From contig JABABQ010000067.1 of assembly GCA_014238155.1 (NCBI GenBank), positions 248,001 through 312,000 of the forward strand: DNA of 64,000 nt. Direction: 5' to 3'. Below the pieces are notes generated by a model. The model was not told the DNA's origin. It saw only the letters and a list, made by a program, of their open reading frames with translations, and did not search any database. The DNA comes from Rhizobiaceae bacterium (GTDB taxonomy: Bacteria; Pseudomonadota; Alphaproteobacteria; Rhizobiales; Rhizobiaceae). The position numbers and the translations under genes are program-made. Positions 9,452 through 18,046 of this stretch are shown here, one piece after another; within the stretch, counting starts at the first letter, position 1, and each line of letters begins with the position of its first letter.

Positions 9452-10261
9452 TTGCTCAGACCATTTTTCCTCTTTGCCATGCTTTCAATGGCCTGGACGA
9501 CCGCTTCCGGGGCTCACGAATATTATTTGATGCCGGAAAGCTTTACACCAAACAGCGGCGTGGAATTCGCCGTTCGCCACCGCCTTGGCCAAAAATTCAA
9601 GGGCAACGAGCTTCCTTTCATCAACAACTGGAACATTCGCTCAGAACTTTGGAAAGATGGTGAGAAGACGTCGATCAGAGGCATGGATGGCGATCGACCG
9701 GCCTTGAAAATTACCGGCCAGGGCAAGGGTTTGATGTCGGTGGTTCACCAAAGCAATGTCGATTTCATCACCTTTAAAACCTGGGAGAAATTCAAAAATT
9801 ACGTCACTAAGGAGGGGCTCGGTCATGCTCTGCTTCCCAGTCAGCAAGGCAGAAACCCCAAACTCGATCTGAAAGAAGGCTATTCACGATTTGCCAAAAC
9901 ACTTGTCGCATTGGGAGCAGAACCTAGTGGCCGTGATCAGCCAACGGGTTTGAAAATCGAACTGGTCGCACTGGCTCATCCACTGGCATTGAAGGCCACA
10001 GATCCGATGCCCGTCCAATTGCTTTACGAAGGACGACCTCTGGAAGGGGCCCGGATCAAGGTATTTGTCGGAGTTGGCACCGAATTCGTGCATCAGATTA
10101 ACACCGATAAAGAAGGCAAGGCACTGATCCCGGCAGGCGGCCCGGGACCATATCTACTCAATGCAATTCACATGACAGAACCGCAGGGCAGCGAAGCGAG
10201 AGAAAAAAACGCCCACTGGGAAAGTTTCTGGGCCTCGCTTACCTATCAGCGCGGCAAATAA
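9452..10261 (+). CDS. DUF4198-like periplasmic protein
   Basis: 269 residues with an N-terminal signal peptide (FFLFAMLSMAWTTASGAHEYYLMPESF). The mature protein opens with HEYYLMPE, typical of DUF4198 proteins, which keep a His next to the cleavage site. The C-terminal half reads as beta-rich, with LLYEGRPLEGARIKVFV and DKEGKALIP. TTG at 9452 is the only usable start, because an in-frame stop lies at 9434-9436 and the next ATG would lose most of the signal peptide. It is divergent from the HupE-like gene and 20 nt upstream of a PqiA-like gene. A metal-related role is inferred from context. Confidence 0.72.
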   Translation: MLRPFFLFAMLSMAWTTASGAHEYYLMPESFTPNSGVEFAVRHRLGQKFKGNELPFINNWNIRSELWKDGEKTSIRGMDGDRPALKITGQGKGLMSVVHQSNVDFITFKTWEKFKNYVTKEGLGHALLPSQQGRNPKLDLKEGYSRFAKTLVALGAEPSGRDQPTGLKIELVALAHPLALKATDPMPVQLLYEGRPLEGARIKVFVGVGTEFVHQINTDKEGKALIPAGGPGPYLLNAIHMTEPQGSEAREKNAHWESFWASLTYQRGK

Positions 10262-10281
10262 GGTCACGGCGGCTTAACTCC

Positions 10282-10746
10282 ATGCGTGTATTCATCGCCC
10301 TACTGCTGCTGACTTCGGCTTTCTCATTCGCTCTTGGGATAACGCTGCCGATATTGCATATGCAGAAATTGTATTTTTTTGAAGAAACCCCATCCATCAT
10401 ATCGCTGCTGGGTGCCCTGTGGAATGACGGGAGCCAACTGATTGCGCTTGCGGTACTGCTGTTTTCGGTTGTGTTTCCGCTGATGAAACTGATAATCGTT
10501 TTTATCGCAGCAATCGCACCGCAGGCGCAGTTGGCGCATTCTCCGATCATAAAATGGGCAGGTGTCCTGTCCAAATGGTCGATGATGGATGTATTGCTGG
10601 TGGCTCTGGTCATTACTGCAGCGAAAACCTCCGGACTTGCAGACGCATTTGTGCAACCGGGTCTATGGTTTTATGCGACCAGCGCAATTTGCGGTGCGCT
10701 TGCTGCCGGTTTGCTGAAAGTCAAATCATCTGGTTCAGGGAATTAA
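10282..10746 (+). CDS. Paraquat-inducible protein A family membrane protein
   Basis: A 154-residue inner-membrane protein with about four hydrophobic segments and the PqiA-family motif KWAGVLSKWSMMDVLLVAL in the second half. Full-length PqiA has two such domains and zinc-finger-like cysteines; this one has a single domain and no zinc motif. PqiA-type proteins work with MCE-domain lipid transport proteins, but none is encoded nearby. It follows the DUF4198-like gene after 20 nt, so the two are probably co-transcribed. Confidence 0.85.
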   Translation: MRVFIALLLLTSAFSFALGITLPILHMQKLYFFEETPSIISLLGALWNDGSQLIALAVLLFSVVFPLMKLIIVFIAAIAPQAQLAHSPIIKWAGVLSKWSMMDVLLVALVITAAKTSGLADAFVQPGLWFYATSAICGALAAGLLKVKSSGSGN

Positions 10747-10755
10747 CCGGGTTTG

Positions 10756-11049
10756 TCAGGAAGGTCGAAGCCGACCGGTTTCAAACCTCTGCAATGCCGC
10801 AAAATGGGCATCACCCTCCCGCCTGGTCGCCCGGCCGGTTTTCGGCGGGATGTCCTTGGCAGCATCATATTGGATCATTTTGTTGCGCAATGTGCGCACA
10901 GAGATGCCGAGAATTTCTGCAGCCCATGTGCGGTTGCCACCACAACGAGCGAGCGTGCCTATAATTAAGTCGCGTTCAACATCGTTCAGTTTTCGCCCAA
11001 TATGAGGCTCGATGTCACACTGAATATTAAGGCTGCTTTTTTGTTTCAT
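10756..11049 (-). CDS. Stand-alone Fis-type helix-turn-helix protein
   Basis: A 97-residue protein whose middle part (VERDLIIGTLARCGGNRTWAAEILGISVRTLRNKM, quoted only as a span from residues 24 to 58) is the HTH_8/Fis-type DNA-binding domain normally found at the C-terminus of NtrC-family sigma54 activators. No AAA+ or receiver domain is present. It resembles the DNA-binding end of the flagellar regulator FlbD. It sits 217 nt downstream of sciP on the same strand, which suggests a link to CtrA-controlled or flagellar genes. A CtrA-like box lies upstream. The target is unknown. Confidence 0.75.
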   Translation of the reverse strand: MKQKSSLNIQCDIEPHIGRKLNDVERDLIIGTLARCGGNRTWAAEILGISVRTLRNKMIQYDAAKDIPPKTGRATRREGDAHFAALQRFETGRLRPS

Positions 11050-11135
11050 ATAAACGGAATTCCCTGCGGGTATGAATGTCAGTCAGTCCAGAGTGGCTGA
11101 TGACATAATCTTTCCAACAGGATGGCGCTTTATGG

Positions 11136-11150
11136 TAAACCAGCGGTTAA
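11136..11150. promoter_or_regulatory. CtrA-like box upstream of the Fis-type HTH gene
   Basis: TAAA-N7-TTAA lies 87-101 nt upstream of the HTH gene. It has one mismatch to the CtrA consensus TTAA-N7-TTAA. Neighbouring sciP makes CtrA control plausible, but such AT-rich matches also occur by chance. Confidence 0.35.
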
Positions 11151-11266
11151 AGCTTTAGATAAAAACGCAAAAAACCGCTCATTGTCCAACCGAATGGTCA
11201 CACAAATTGCGGTCTGTTTGGGAAAATTTATTGCTAGCTCAAATAGCTGCAGAATTTTATTGAAGA

Positions 11267-11542
11267 TCAGTGTCTGTATTGCTGGATGCGAGTAGTGCGC
11301 AATCCGGCCAGGCCATGATCGTCGATGGAAGCTTGCCAGGAAAGAAACTCTTCAACGGTCAGCGTATAACGCTGACAGGCTTCATCCAGACTCAGCAAAC
11401 CACCTCTTACCGCAGCAACAACTTCCGCCTTGCGTCGAATGACCCAGCGCCGTGTTGATGTGGGCGGAAGGTCTGCAATCGTCAGCGGACTTCCGTCTGG
11501 ACCTATGACGTATTTCACCCGTGGGCGCATATGTTCGGTCAT
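11267..11542 (-). CDS. sciP: CtrA inhibitor SciP
   Basis: SciP binds the cell-cycle regulator CtrA and blocks transcription of CtrA-dependent promoters in alphaproteobacteria. The 91-residue product reads MTEHMRPRVKYVIGPDGSPLTIADLPP, then RWVIRRKAEVVAAVRGGLLSLDEACQRYTLTVEEFLSWQ, the DUF1153/SciP helix-turn-helix. Length and both motifs match the family closely. It is followed on the same strand by a stand-alone Fis-type HTH gene. Its presence is a strong marker of an alphaproteobacterium with the CtrA cell-cycle circuit. Confidence 0.95.
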   Translation of the reverse strand: MTEHMRPRVKYVIGPDGSPLTIADLPPTSTRRWVIRRKAEVVAAVRGGLLSLDEACQRYTLTVEEFLSWQASIDDHGLAGLRTTRIQQYRH

Positions 11543-11568
11543 ATTACTCTCTACTCAATACTTAAACT

Positions 11569-11582
11569 TGTCCGACCGGACA
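11569..11582. promoter_or_regulatory. Inverted repeat just upstream of sciP
   Basis: TGTCCGACCGGACA is a palindrome with 6-bp arms around AC, 27-40 nt upstream of the sciP start. Its position fits an operator or a 5' UTR hairpin. The binding partner is unknown. Confidence 0.35.
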
Positions 11583-11700
11583 GATCAAAGTTACGCCTTA
11601 CCACTTAAAATTTGGTAACGGCCCAGTTAGGTGTTTGGTAGGATTTGCCCCCACGAAGTCACACCTGTCATGGAATTGGCAGGCTGGATTCTGGTTTTAC

Positions 11701-14034
11701 CTATTCAATTTCGTCGAGTTCGACCACTTCGTCATTAAATTCCACATGTTCCAGACCCCACAACAGATCGAATTCATGGTCATTCCACATGACATAGCCG
11801 GTACCATCCAAAGTCTTGGCAATTGTATAATCCTCACGGTTGCCGTCGACTTTGAATGTGTCCTCACCATAATGGGCAACAACGTATTGGGTTCCCTCAC
11901 CGTTGAGGATCGTGTCATCTCCAGCACTGCCACCAATCACCGACTCGTCGTCTCCGGTATATTCGTGGCGGGATGCTCCAAATTCCATGTCGATTGCATC
12001 ACTGTCGGTGACCTCGATCAACCAAAGAGAATTGCCCTGTTCGTCTTTAATCAGAGTGCCGGTCGAATATGATTTGATCGTCAGGCCATCCTGGCTGGAA
12101 ACACCGACAAATTTTGAAAAATCAAGCACGTCGTTTTCAACATCAAAATCTTCAACAACATCGGCACCTTCGGAAAAATGGATGCGGTCTGCACCGGATC
12201 CACTCACCAAATAGTCGTTGCCGTCACCACCATCCAACGTATCGTCGCCGCTTCCAGCAGTCAGAAAGTCTGCCCCTGACCCTCCTGCAAGGTGATCATC
12301 GCCATACTCGCCATGCAACTGGTCATCATCGCTGTCACCCACAAGCCAGTCATCGGCGGTCGAACCAAACAGTTTGTCCTGTCCACTACCGCCATGCATT
12401 TCGCCAGCTGTGTTACCCGCAACAATGATATCATCGCCATCCAGACCCATGACCAGCAAAGAGTTATCTTCGACATAAATCGTATCTGCTTCTGCGGTAC
12501 CTGCCGAACGCTCCATGGCAGCGAAGACGTCGTCCTGAATCGTCTCAATGCCCGAATTGCGTTCAATGACGTCAGACAGGCTCGTGGCTTCAATTGCTGC
12601 TATTTCATCGTCGGTCAGGCGACTTTCATACCAGAAAGCATCACCGTCGCGCAGGCGGGTAAACTGATCGACCAACGCCGTGTGGAACAACTCACCCAAC
12701 ATTGAACCGGAGACCGCATCTTCAGCCAGTCCGCCAACAAAAACGTCGATATCATCAACCGAGCCGAACAGGTCTTCGAGTTTCTCCTGCAGTTCCTCAT
12801 CAGACGTGATTTCGGCAAAACTTGTCACCTTGTCGAGCCCATAGGCTTCGCGAACCGAATTATAGTCATCAAGGCCGTGATCGCGGCCTCGTTGGATGTT
12901 TAGCGAGGCCAGGTCGAGTCCACCGGCTCCCGGTGGTCCAAACAGGAAGTTACGAACGTCATCGATGATCTGCGTATCGACTGATTCCGCCTCACTGGTG
13001 GCTGCTCCGCGCAATACGGCATCGATTCCACCTTCAGTAGTCAGCTTGTCGGGACGGAAGAAGGCATCTTTCAACGACAGGTGACCATAGGAACTTTCGC
13101 TACCATCTTCATCCACCCGATGGATTTTGGAAGACAACAATGTGTGCCCAAGGCGGTAGGCAGCCGTTGAAAAAACATTGGCAATCTGCGGATTTATACC
13201 AACTTTGTAGCCATCATAATCGTCGAGCGCCCCTTCTCCCAATAATTTTGGCAAGAATTCGTTATAGGTGATGGCTTGTAATTCAGCTTCGACAATGCGC
13301 CGCGCTTCCTTGTAAAGCGTATCAGCATCCCAATCTGGATTTGATTCCTCAAATTCCGTGACCAGCCGATTGTGCTCGCGAATAAACGTAATATGGATTG
13401 AGGTGAGCACGACATTTTCATTGGCCCGCACGTCCCCGCCGAGGAAAAAACTGTCAGCCGTACTCATAGCATTGGGCAATCCGTCAGTATTGAACGGCAT
13501 CATTTCGCCAGTCGACATTTTCATACGCCCGTCGTCGTCACGCAACGCTGCTTCCCTTATTGAATCTGAACCATAAACGTTGGATGCGTCGATATAGGGT
13601 GTGATGTCGTTGACCTGTTGACGTGGATTATCGGCATCGGTGCCCGTATCCGGGTCGAATTCGGACCTGGTAAATCCAATGGTTGCCGTGCCACTTGCGG
13701 TCGGATCAAAAGATGCATCATCACTTGGGACTGAAATTGGAGCCTTTTCGTCAGCAGATTTGCTGTTTTCCGTTATCGAAATGTCATGATCCAGGAACTG
13801 ACCCCAGGCCCAGAGAAAATCGCTAAAGCCATTGGCATTTGGCAATTCTTCGCTCTGGGCAAATATTTCATTTGAAATCTCACGTGCAGAGGGGCGCGTG
13901 TCACCAGCCAATGTTGAAATTCCGTCGCCATAGTCGGGATCAGCAAATCGCAGCAACGTATCCTTGGTCTGTCCCAATTCGGGATCAAGCGGACTATTGT
14001 TTGCACCGTCAACATTTCTATACGCGTTGGCCAT
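11701..14034 (-). CDS. Animal-type haem peroxidase with RTX calcium-binding repeats
   Basis: A secreted protein of about 777 residues. Residues 1-500 form an animal-type haem peroxidase: YRNVDGANN start, the distal-haem motif WGQFLDHDISI, the proximal-His segment AYRLGHTLLSSKIHR and the LNIQRGRDHGLDDYN block. Residues from about 530 carry GGxGxDxx-type hemolysin repeats (GGSGQDKLFG, GGSGADFLTAGSGDDTLDGGDGND), which bind calcium and usually mean type I secretion. No Sec signal is seen and no T1SS gene is nearby. The start at 14034 (MANAYRNVDG) fits the family; the frame is open to 14121. Such bacterial enzymes may oxidise halides or phenolics (inference). Confidence 0.88.
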   Translation of the reverse strand: MANAYRNVDGANNSPLDPELGQTKDTLLRFADPDYGDGISTLAGDTRPSAREISNEIFAQSEELPNANGFSDFLWAWGQFLDHDISITENSKSADEKAPISVPSDDASFDPTASGTATIGFTRSEFDPDTGTDADNPRQQVNDITPYIDASNVYGSDSIREAALRDDDGRMKMSTGEMMPFNTDGLPNAMSTADSFFLGGDVRANENVVLTSIHITFIREHNRLVTEFEESNPDWDADTLYKEARRIVEAELQAITYNEFLPKLLGEGALDDYDGYKVGINPQIANVFSTAAYRLGHTLLSSKIHRVDEDGSESSYGHLSLKDAFFRPDKLTTEGGIDAVLRGAATSEAESVDTQIIDDVRNFLFGPPGAGGLDLASLNIQRGRDHGLDDYNSVREAYGLDKVTSFAEITSDEELQEKLEDLFGSVDDIDVFVGGLAEDAVSGSMLGELFHTALVDQFTRLRDGDAFWYESRLTDDEIAAIEATSLSDVIERNSGIETIQDDVFAAMERSAGTAEADTIYVEDNSLLVMGLDGDDIIVAGNTAGEMHGGSGQDKLFGSTADDWLVGDSDDDQLHGEYGDDHLAGGSGADFLTAGSGDDTLDGGDGNDYLVSGSGADRIHFSEGADVVEDFDVENDVLDFSKFVGVSSQDGLTIKSYSTGTLIKDEQGNSLWLIEVTDSDAIDMEFGASRHEYTGDDESVIGGSAGDDTILNGEGTQYVVAHYGEDTFKVDGNREDYTIAKTLDGTGYVMWNDHEFDLLWGLEHVEFNDEVVELDEIE

Positions 14035-14260
14035 TGGCTTCAGTCTTTCATTTGTTCCATTTCGAGACAGGTTCGCGTGCCAAACCTTTCTTGCCCTGAA
14101 AAAATGCAATTGCCGGGCCAATTGGCACAGGTGATGTATCTGGGGGTGGCGGTCATTTGTCGGCAGGCTCGCGTCGCCTTCCTCAAATTGTGATCCGACG
14201 TGTTCTGGAAAACGGCTTTAACTGCCACTAATTGGCATTAGACTGTCGAAAACACATGAT

Positions 14261-15526
14261 ATGGACGTCGCCACCATGCAGACCCAACTGAACGCCACCA
14301 CCGTCAAATCGAGCTTTCCCGGTCATTCGGGAGACCTGCTGGCTGCAAGACTGGACATACCAGCCGGCCCGATCAGGGCGACCGCAATATTTGCCCATTG
14401 CTTCACCTGTTCCAAAGACATTCTCGCTGCTAAACGCATCGCGTCCGAATTGGCACGGGTCGGCATTGCTGTGTTGAGGTTTGATTTCACCGGACTTGGT
14501 TCGTCAAAAGGCGAATTTGCCCACACCAATTTCTCTTCCAACGTGCAGGACCTGGTTATTGCCGCCGACTATCTGAGGCAAAATTACAGCGCTCCGAGCC
14601 TGTTGATTGGTCATTCACTTGGTGGCGCCGCCGTCTTGGCGGTCGCTGCTGACATCCCTGAAGTCAAAGGGGTTGTCACGATTGGTGCACCGGCTGATGC
14701 CAAACATGTGCTGCACAATTTCTCAGCCGATATCGATTCCATCGAACGTGACGGCAAAGCCGAGGTCAGCCTTGCGGGGCGGCCGTTCACCATCGAACAA
14801 CAATTTGTCGAAGATGTGCGTGCAAACAATCTGGCGAACCGCATTGCAGCGATGAAACGGCCTCTATTGGTATTGCATTCTCCAATTGATCAGACCGTCG
14901 GCATTGAAAATGCCGGCCAGATCTTTGGTGCCGCAAAACACCCCAAGAGTTTTGTCTCACTGGATCAGGCTGATCACTTGTTGTCGCGCAATGATGATGC
15001 CGCCTATGCAGCTTCGGTAATTGCAGGTTGGGCTAACCGATACCTGCCTGATGATGCCCCGCGATTTGACGAGGCCACCGAGAGTGTGCGTGTGACCGAA
15101 ACGCTGGAAGGTAAATTTCAACAGACCGTGCTGGCCGGAAGGCACAGACTTTTTGCAGATGAACCTGAAAGTTATGGCGGGTTAGACTCAGGCCCATCGC
15201 CCTACGACTACCTATCCATTGCGCTGGGAGCCTGCACGGGAATGACATTGCGCCTTTATGCGGAAAAGAAGGGGCTCGAACTTGGTCGCGTCAGTGTTGA
15301 GGTCTCGCATGCCAAGATACATTCACGCGATTGCGTCGAATGTGATCACGCCCGACAGGATTCAAATACCCGCATAGATAAGTTCAGGCGGGTGATTACC
15401 ATTGAAGGCGGCGCGCCAGCCGGGATGGAAGGCAAGTTGCTGGAAATTGCTGACAAATGCCCTGTTCACAGAACTCTTGAGGCATCATCGGTCGTTGCCA
15501 CAGAAATTTCCGACCAGGGTCAGTGA
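14261..15526 (+). CDS. Alpha/beta hydrolase-OsmC fusion protein
   Basis: A two-domain cytoplasmic protein of 421 residues. The N-terminal 255 residues are an alpha/beta hydrolase with HCFTCSKD, the nucleophile elbow GHSLGG (Ser at about residue 119), LHSPIDQTVG and a final DHLLS histidine. The C-terminal 150 residues are an OsmC-like domain: GGLDSGPSPYDYLSIALGACTGMTLRLYAEKKG with the redox Cys, and a second Cys in DKCPVHRTLE. OsmC domains usually reduce organic hydroperoxides. The fusion is known in several bacteria; its substrate is not. ATG 14276 is another possible start. Its 3' end overlaps the next minus-strand gene by 7 nt. Confidence 0.9.
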   Translation: MDVATMQTQLNATTVKSSFPGHSGDLLAARLDIPAGPIRATAIFAHCFTCSKDILAAKRIASELARVGIAVLRFDFTGLGSSKGEFAHTNFSSNVQDLVIAADYLRQNYSAPSLLIGHSLGGAAVLAVAADIPEVKGVVTIGAPADAKHVLHNFSADIDSIERDGKAEVSLAGRPFTIEQQFVEDVRANNLANRIAAMKRPLLVLHSPIDQTVGIENAGQIFGAAKHPKSFVSLDQADHLLSRNDDAAYAASVIAGWANRYLPDDAPRFDEATESVRVTETLEGKFQQTVLAGRHRLFADEPESYGGLDSGPSPYDYLSIALGACTGMTLRLYAEKKGLELGRVSVEVSHAKIHSRDCVECDHARQDSNTRIDKFRRVITIEGGAPAGMEGKLLEIADKCPVHRTLEASSVVATEISDQGQ

Positions 15527-15747
15527 TCGCCACCGGGTAATTTATCCCAAAGCCATTGCACTCCGCCGAGCAGCGCACAGGCAACAAACAGCATTGTCAG
15601 CAGACCAAATTCGGACCAAGTGGACCGAAACAGCGGCCAGCCGCGAAGCTGGGCCTGTATCAAGCCAAGCCCCTGCTGCCAGAACCAATACAAACCCATT
15701 GCCAGCAGGGCAAAAACTATCAATCCGAAAATATGGCGCAATGTCAT
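15520..15747 (-). CDS. Small membrane protein, last gene of the Rieske operon
   Basis: A protein of 75 residues with two predicted membrane helices (HIFGLIVFALLAMGLYWFW near the start and FGLLTMLFVACALLGGVQWLW near the end) joined by a short polar loop. No family is recognised. It begins 4 nt after the stop of the Cys/His-motif protein and is the last of six co-oriented genes. It may be a small subunit or assembly factor of the membrane complex proposed for this operon (inference). Confidence 0.65.
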   Translation of the reverse strand: MTLRHIFGLIVFALLAMGLYWFWQQGLGLIQAQLRGWPLFRSTWSEFGLLTMLFVACALLGGVQWLWDKLPGGDH

Positions 15748-15751
15748 ATCC

Positions 15752-16498
15752 CTACTGTACCTTTATGCTGTCGACATCGATCTTGAAGACATGCAGATCA
15801 CCGCGTTTTTCGATCGCACCTTCGGCGCTCAACAAGACCGCCGTTAGGCCATAAAGCTGCTCGCCGAGAGCATTGCCTTGGGAATCGGCCAGCATGAAGA
15901 AGGAGGCGCCGTCGACCTTCCCGCTGGCAACGAATACAGCCGGAATGCCGCCAACCAGGCAAAGATTAGCGCAGGCCTTGTGGGCCAGACCATTGCCGGG
16001 ACGCATGGCACCAGCATAACATTTGCCATCACAAATTTCGCCACTGATTTTCCAGCGACCTAACTGGGTAATTTCGACCTTTTGCGGTTGGGAATCAGTC
16101 ATCGGCTTTATCCGTTGGCCAACCTGAAGCATGTCGAGATCGCCCCTTTTCAACAAAGCGCCACGGGCCTCGACCACCTGCCCTTCCAACGCCATGGCCT
16201 GATCCATGACACCGCGCTTTCCCGGACCTGACAACATGATGGAATGGCCATTGGGATATTTGCCACCCGCTGCAATGTGGATCACCGGATAAGGGTTGGA
16301 GGACATAACACCGACGATTTTCTGACGACCCATAAATCTGCCACCACCCGGGTCATCCTGGCTAATAACGAATGAAAATGCAGTCCCAGCAAACAGGCCC
16401 ACGATAAACAGGCTGATTGCGATCAAAAACCCGCGCAATCCAACTGGCAGTTTCTTACCCCAACCAATGAAAAACCCGTCATAGGATTGACCACTCAT
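15752..16498 (-). CDS. Membrane-anchored protein with CxxxC...HxxCxxxC motif
   Basis: A protein of 248 residues with one N-terminal membrane helix (about residues 22-45), so the rest is probably periplasmic. Residues 156-180 form a striking motif: Cys156 and Cys160, an RPGNG turn, then AHKACANLC with His173, Cys176 and Cys180, followed by LVGGIPAVFV. The spacing suggests a metal, haem or iron-sulfur site, or two disulfides. I do not recognise a characterised family. The start overlaps the stop of the Rieske/ferric-reductase-like gene by 4 nt (ATGA), so translation is probably coupled. It is likely a partner in electron transfer (inference). Confidence 0.75.
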   Translation of the reverse strand: MSGQSYDGFFIGWGKKLPVGLRGFLIAISLFIVGLFAGTAFSFVISQDDPGGGRFMGRQKIVGVMSSNPYPVIHIAAGGKYPNGHSIMLSGPGKRGVMDQAMALEGQVVEARGALLKRGDLDMLQVGQRIKPMTDSQPQKVEITQLGRWKISGEICDGKCYAGAMRPGNGLAHKACANLCLVGGIPAVFVASGKVDGASFFMLADSQGNALGEQLYGLTAVLLSAEGAIEKRGDLHVFKIDVDSIKVQ

Positions 16499-17559
16499 GT
16501 CCCGTCTCCCTCAGTCGACGGTACGACAAGTGGTTCAACATAAGTGCCAGCCGGGTTGGCCACCGGATCAATAAAAACCTGACCATCTTGCATCGACAGA
16601 TTGAATGTCGGCACCTTTTCAGTAAATGGCGGCGGCGAGCGTCCATCTTCCGGTCGATACTGGTAGCCGTGCCAGGGGCACGTTACACATCCGTAAATCA
16701 AACGTCCCTCACCGAGCGGGCCATTTTGGTGAGCGCACAGATTGGAAAGTGCAGAGATCTTGCCGTTATATTTAAACACTGCTGCTCGTTCACCATCCGG
16801 CAGCACCACAACCCGGCCCCGCTTTTCTTCCAGTTCGGCAACTTCGCAGACGTGAATATGACCTGATGAATGAAACTCGCCGACATCTCGCGCCACCTCC
16901 ATTCGTCCTGAGACAATATGCAATGCGGTGACAACAAGAGCGCCACCCAAAAAGACAAATCCGAAAAGCCCGCTATCTGAACTCTGGAAATAACCGAAAG
17001 CTACATGGGCAACCAGCGAGGCATAGGCAAAATAGATGCCCATATGCAACGTCTTCCAGATTCTGGGAGTCAGGAAACTAAGCCAGAAATCATGACTGGT
17101 GGTTGCCAGTACGATCAAAATGATCAGTGAAAAAATTCCAAACAATTCAAACGGAAAACCCAGCAATTGATCAAAGCTTACATTGCTGTTGAGCAGTGCC
17201 ACGAAACGATCTGTAGGCGAAAAAACATAGTACCAGTTCACCACGTAGGTAGCATGGATCAGCGCGACCATACAGGTGAGAACACCAAAGTGGCGCCTGT
17301 TGTATAGCAATGGCAGGAAGCGTCTGTCCAAACGCGCGAGCGGCCCAATGCACAAGATGAATGTCAGCATTAAAAAGGCACAGGATCCAAAGGCGCGCAT
17401 CCGCAAAATCGGAGTTTCGACCGGCCGCGTAACATCGTGAAGCGAAGGCGCCAGTTTCAAAAATATCAGCAGATAGGCAATCGTCGCGATCACAAGTATC
17501 GCGTCATAATAATACTTATTCTTGTTCCACAGAACCGGACGATATGAATCGCTCATCAA
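16495..17559 (-). CDS. Ferric-reductase-like membrane protein with C-terminal Rieske domain
   Basis: A 354-residue fusion. Residues 20-215 hold about six membrane helices resembling the ferric reductase/MsrQ haem-b membrane domain, with candidate haem-ligand His at 90, 102, 172 and 185. Residues 230-325 are a Rieske [2Fe-2S] domain with CAH (Cys275, His277) and CPWH (Cys294, His297). Electrons could pass between the iron-sulfur cluster and haem across the membrane. The NADPH/FAD domain of ferric reductases is absent. It overlaps both neighbours by 4 nt. Its operon partner is a Rieske-glutamate-synthase-like protein, so a shared redox pathway is likely, with substrate unknown. Confidence 0.82.
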   Translation of the reverse strand: MMSDSYRPVLWNKNKYYYDAILVIATIAYLLIFLKLAPSLHDVTRPVETPILRMRAFGSCAFLMLTFILCIGPLARLDRRFLPLLYNRRHFGVLTCMVALIHATYVVNWYYVFSPTDRFVALLNSNVSFDQLLGFPFELFGIFSLIILIVLATTSHDFWLSFLTPRIWKTLHMGIYFAYASLVAHVAFGYFQSSDSGLFGFVFLGGALVVTALHIVSGRMEVARDVGEFHSSGHIHVCEVAELEEKRGRVVVLPDGERAAVFKYNGKISALSNLCAHQNGPLGEGRLIYGCVTCPWHGYQYRPEDGRSPPPFTEKVPTFNLSMQDGQVFIDPVANPAGTYVEPLVVPSTEGDGT

Positions 17560-17759
17560 CCACTCCCTGCCGATGGGCCTTTCGGCGTCGGCGCCGGCGA
17601 CGGCGACGACAACTGCGATGCAGGTGGCGCAATTTGCACTGGTGGCTCAAGCTTTGTTGGGTCCTGACGGATGAAAACAGCGGCAATAATGATGGCTGGG
17701 ATTACAACCATCAACACTCTCCAAATCGCGTTGTGGGACTTTCGTAAACTTTGCTTCAT
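17556..17759 (-). CDS. Small single-pass membrane protein with Pro-rich tail
   Basis: A protein of 67 residues starting MKQSLRKSHNAIWR. One membrane helix follows (VLMVVIPAIIIAAVFI), then a Pro/Ala/Ser-rich tail (PPVQIAPPASQLSSPSP). No family is recognised. The start at 17759 forms an ATGA overlap with the stop of the preceding gene, and the stop overlaps the next start in the same way. That supports this start over the longer frame to 17831. It is likely an accessory subunit of the operon's membrane proteins (inference). Confidence 0.65.
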   Translation of the reverse strand: MKQSLRKSHNAIWRVLMVVIPAIIIAAVFIRQDPTKLEPPVQIAPPASQLSSPSPAPTPKGPSAGSG

Positions 17760-18007
17760 GCCCCGTCTCCATCCGATTTGTGGGCAGGGCAGCCATTTTT
17801 GGACAATTGTTCCAATGACCACCATCGCCACAAGACCAGAGGCCAGATGACCAGGACACCTGGAATCAACAGAGGTCTAAATGCATAGGCGTCATGGGCG
17901 GCTGGATCGACCCTGTCGATGCCGACAAACAGGAACAGAACACAGACCAGTGCGCCAATTGCGCCCCAAATTTCCACGAAACGGATAATCAGTTCAGCCA
18001 GCGACAA
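17756..18007 (-). CDS. Small membrane protein with two helices
   Basis: A protein of 83 residues starting MSLAELIIRFVEIWGAIGALVCVLFLFVGIDRV, with a second helix LLIPGVLVIWPLVLWRWW and a polar, Asp-rich end. No family is recognised with certainty. It starts 39 nt after the stop of the Rieske-glutamate-synthase-like gene and overlaps the next gene by 4 nt, so it is coupled into the operon. It may be a membrane anchor for the soluble Rieske-flavin protein (inference). Confidence 0.65.
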   Translation of the reverse strand: MSLAELIIRFVEIWGAIGALVCVLFLFVGIDRVDPAAHDAYAFRPLLIPGVLVIWPLVLWRWWSLEQLSKNGCPAHKSDGDGA

Positions 18008-18046
18008 ATCGTACCTCGATATTGAATTTGCTTGGTGACCGCCTGA

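Noticed and set aside
11603-11620. TTAA-N7-TAAC upstream of sciP as a CtrA site
   Set aside because: Two mismatches in one half-site make it no better than chance.
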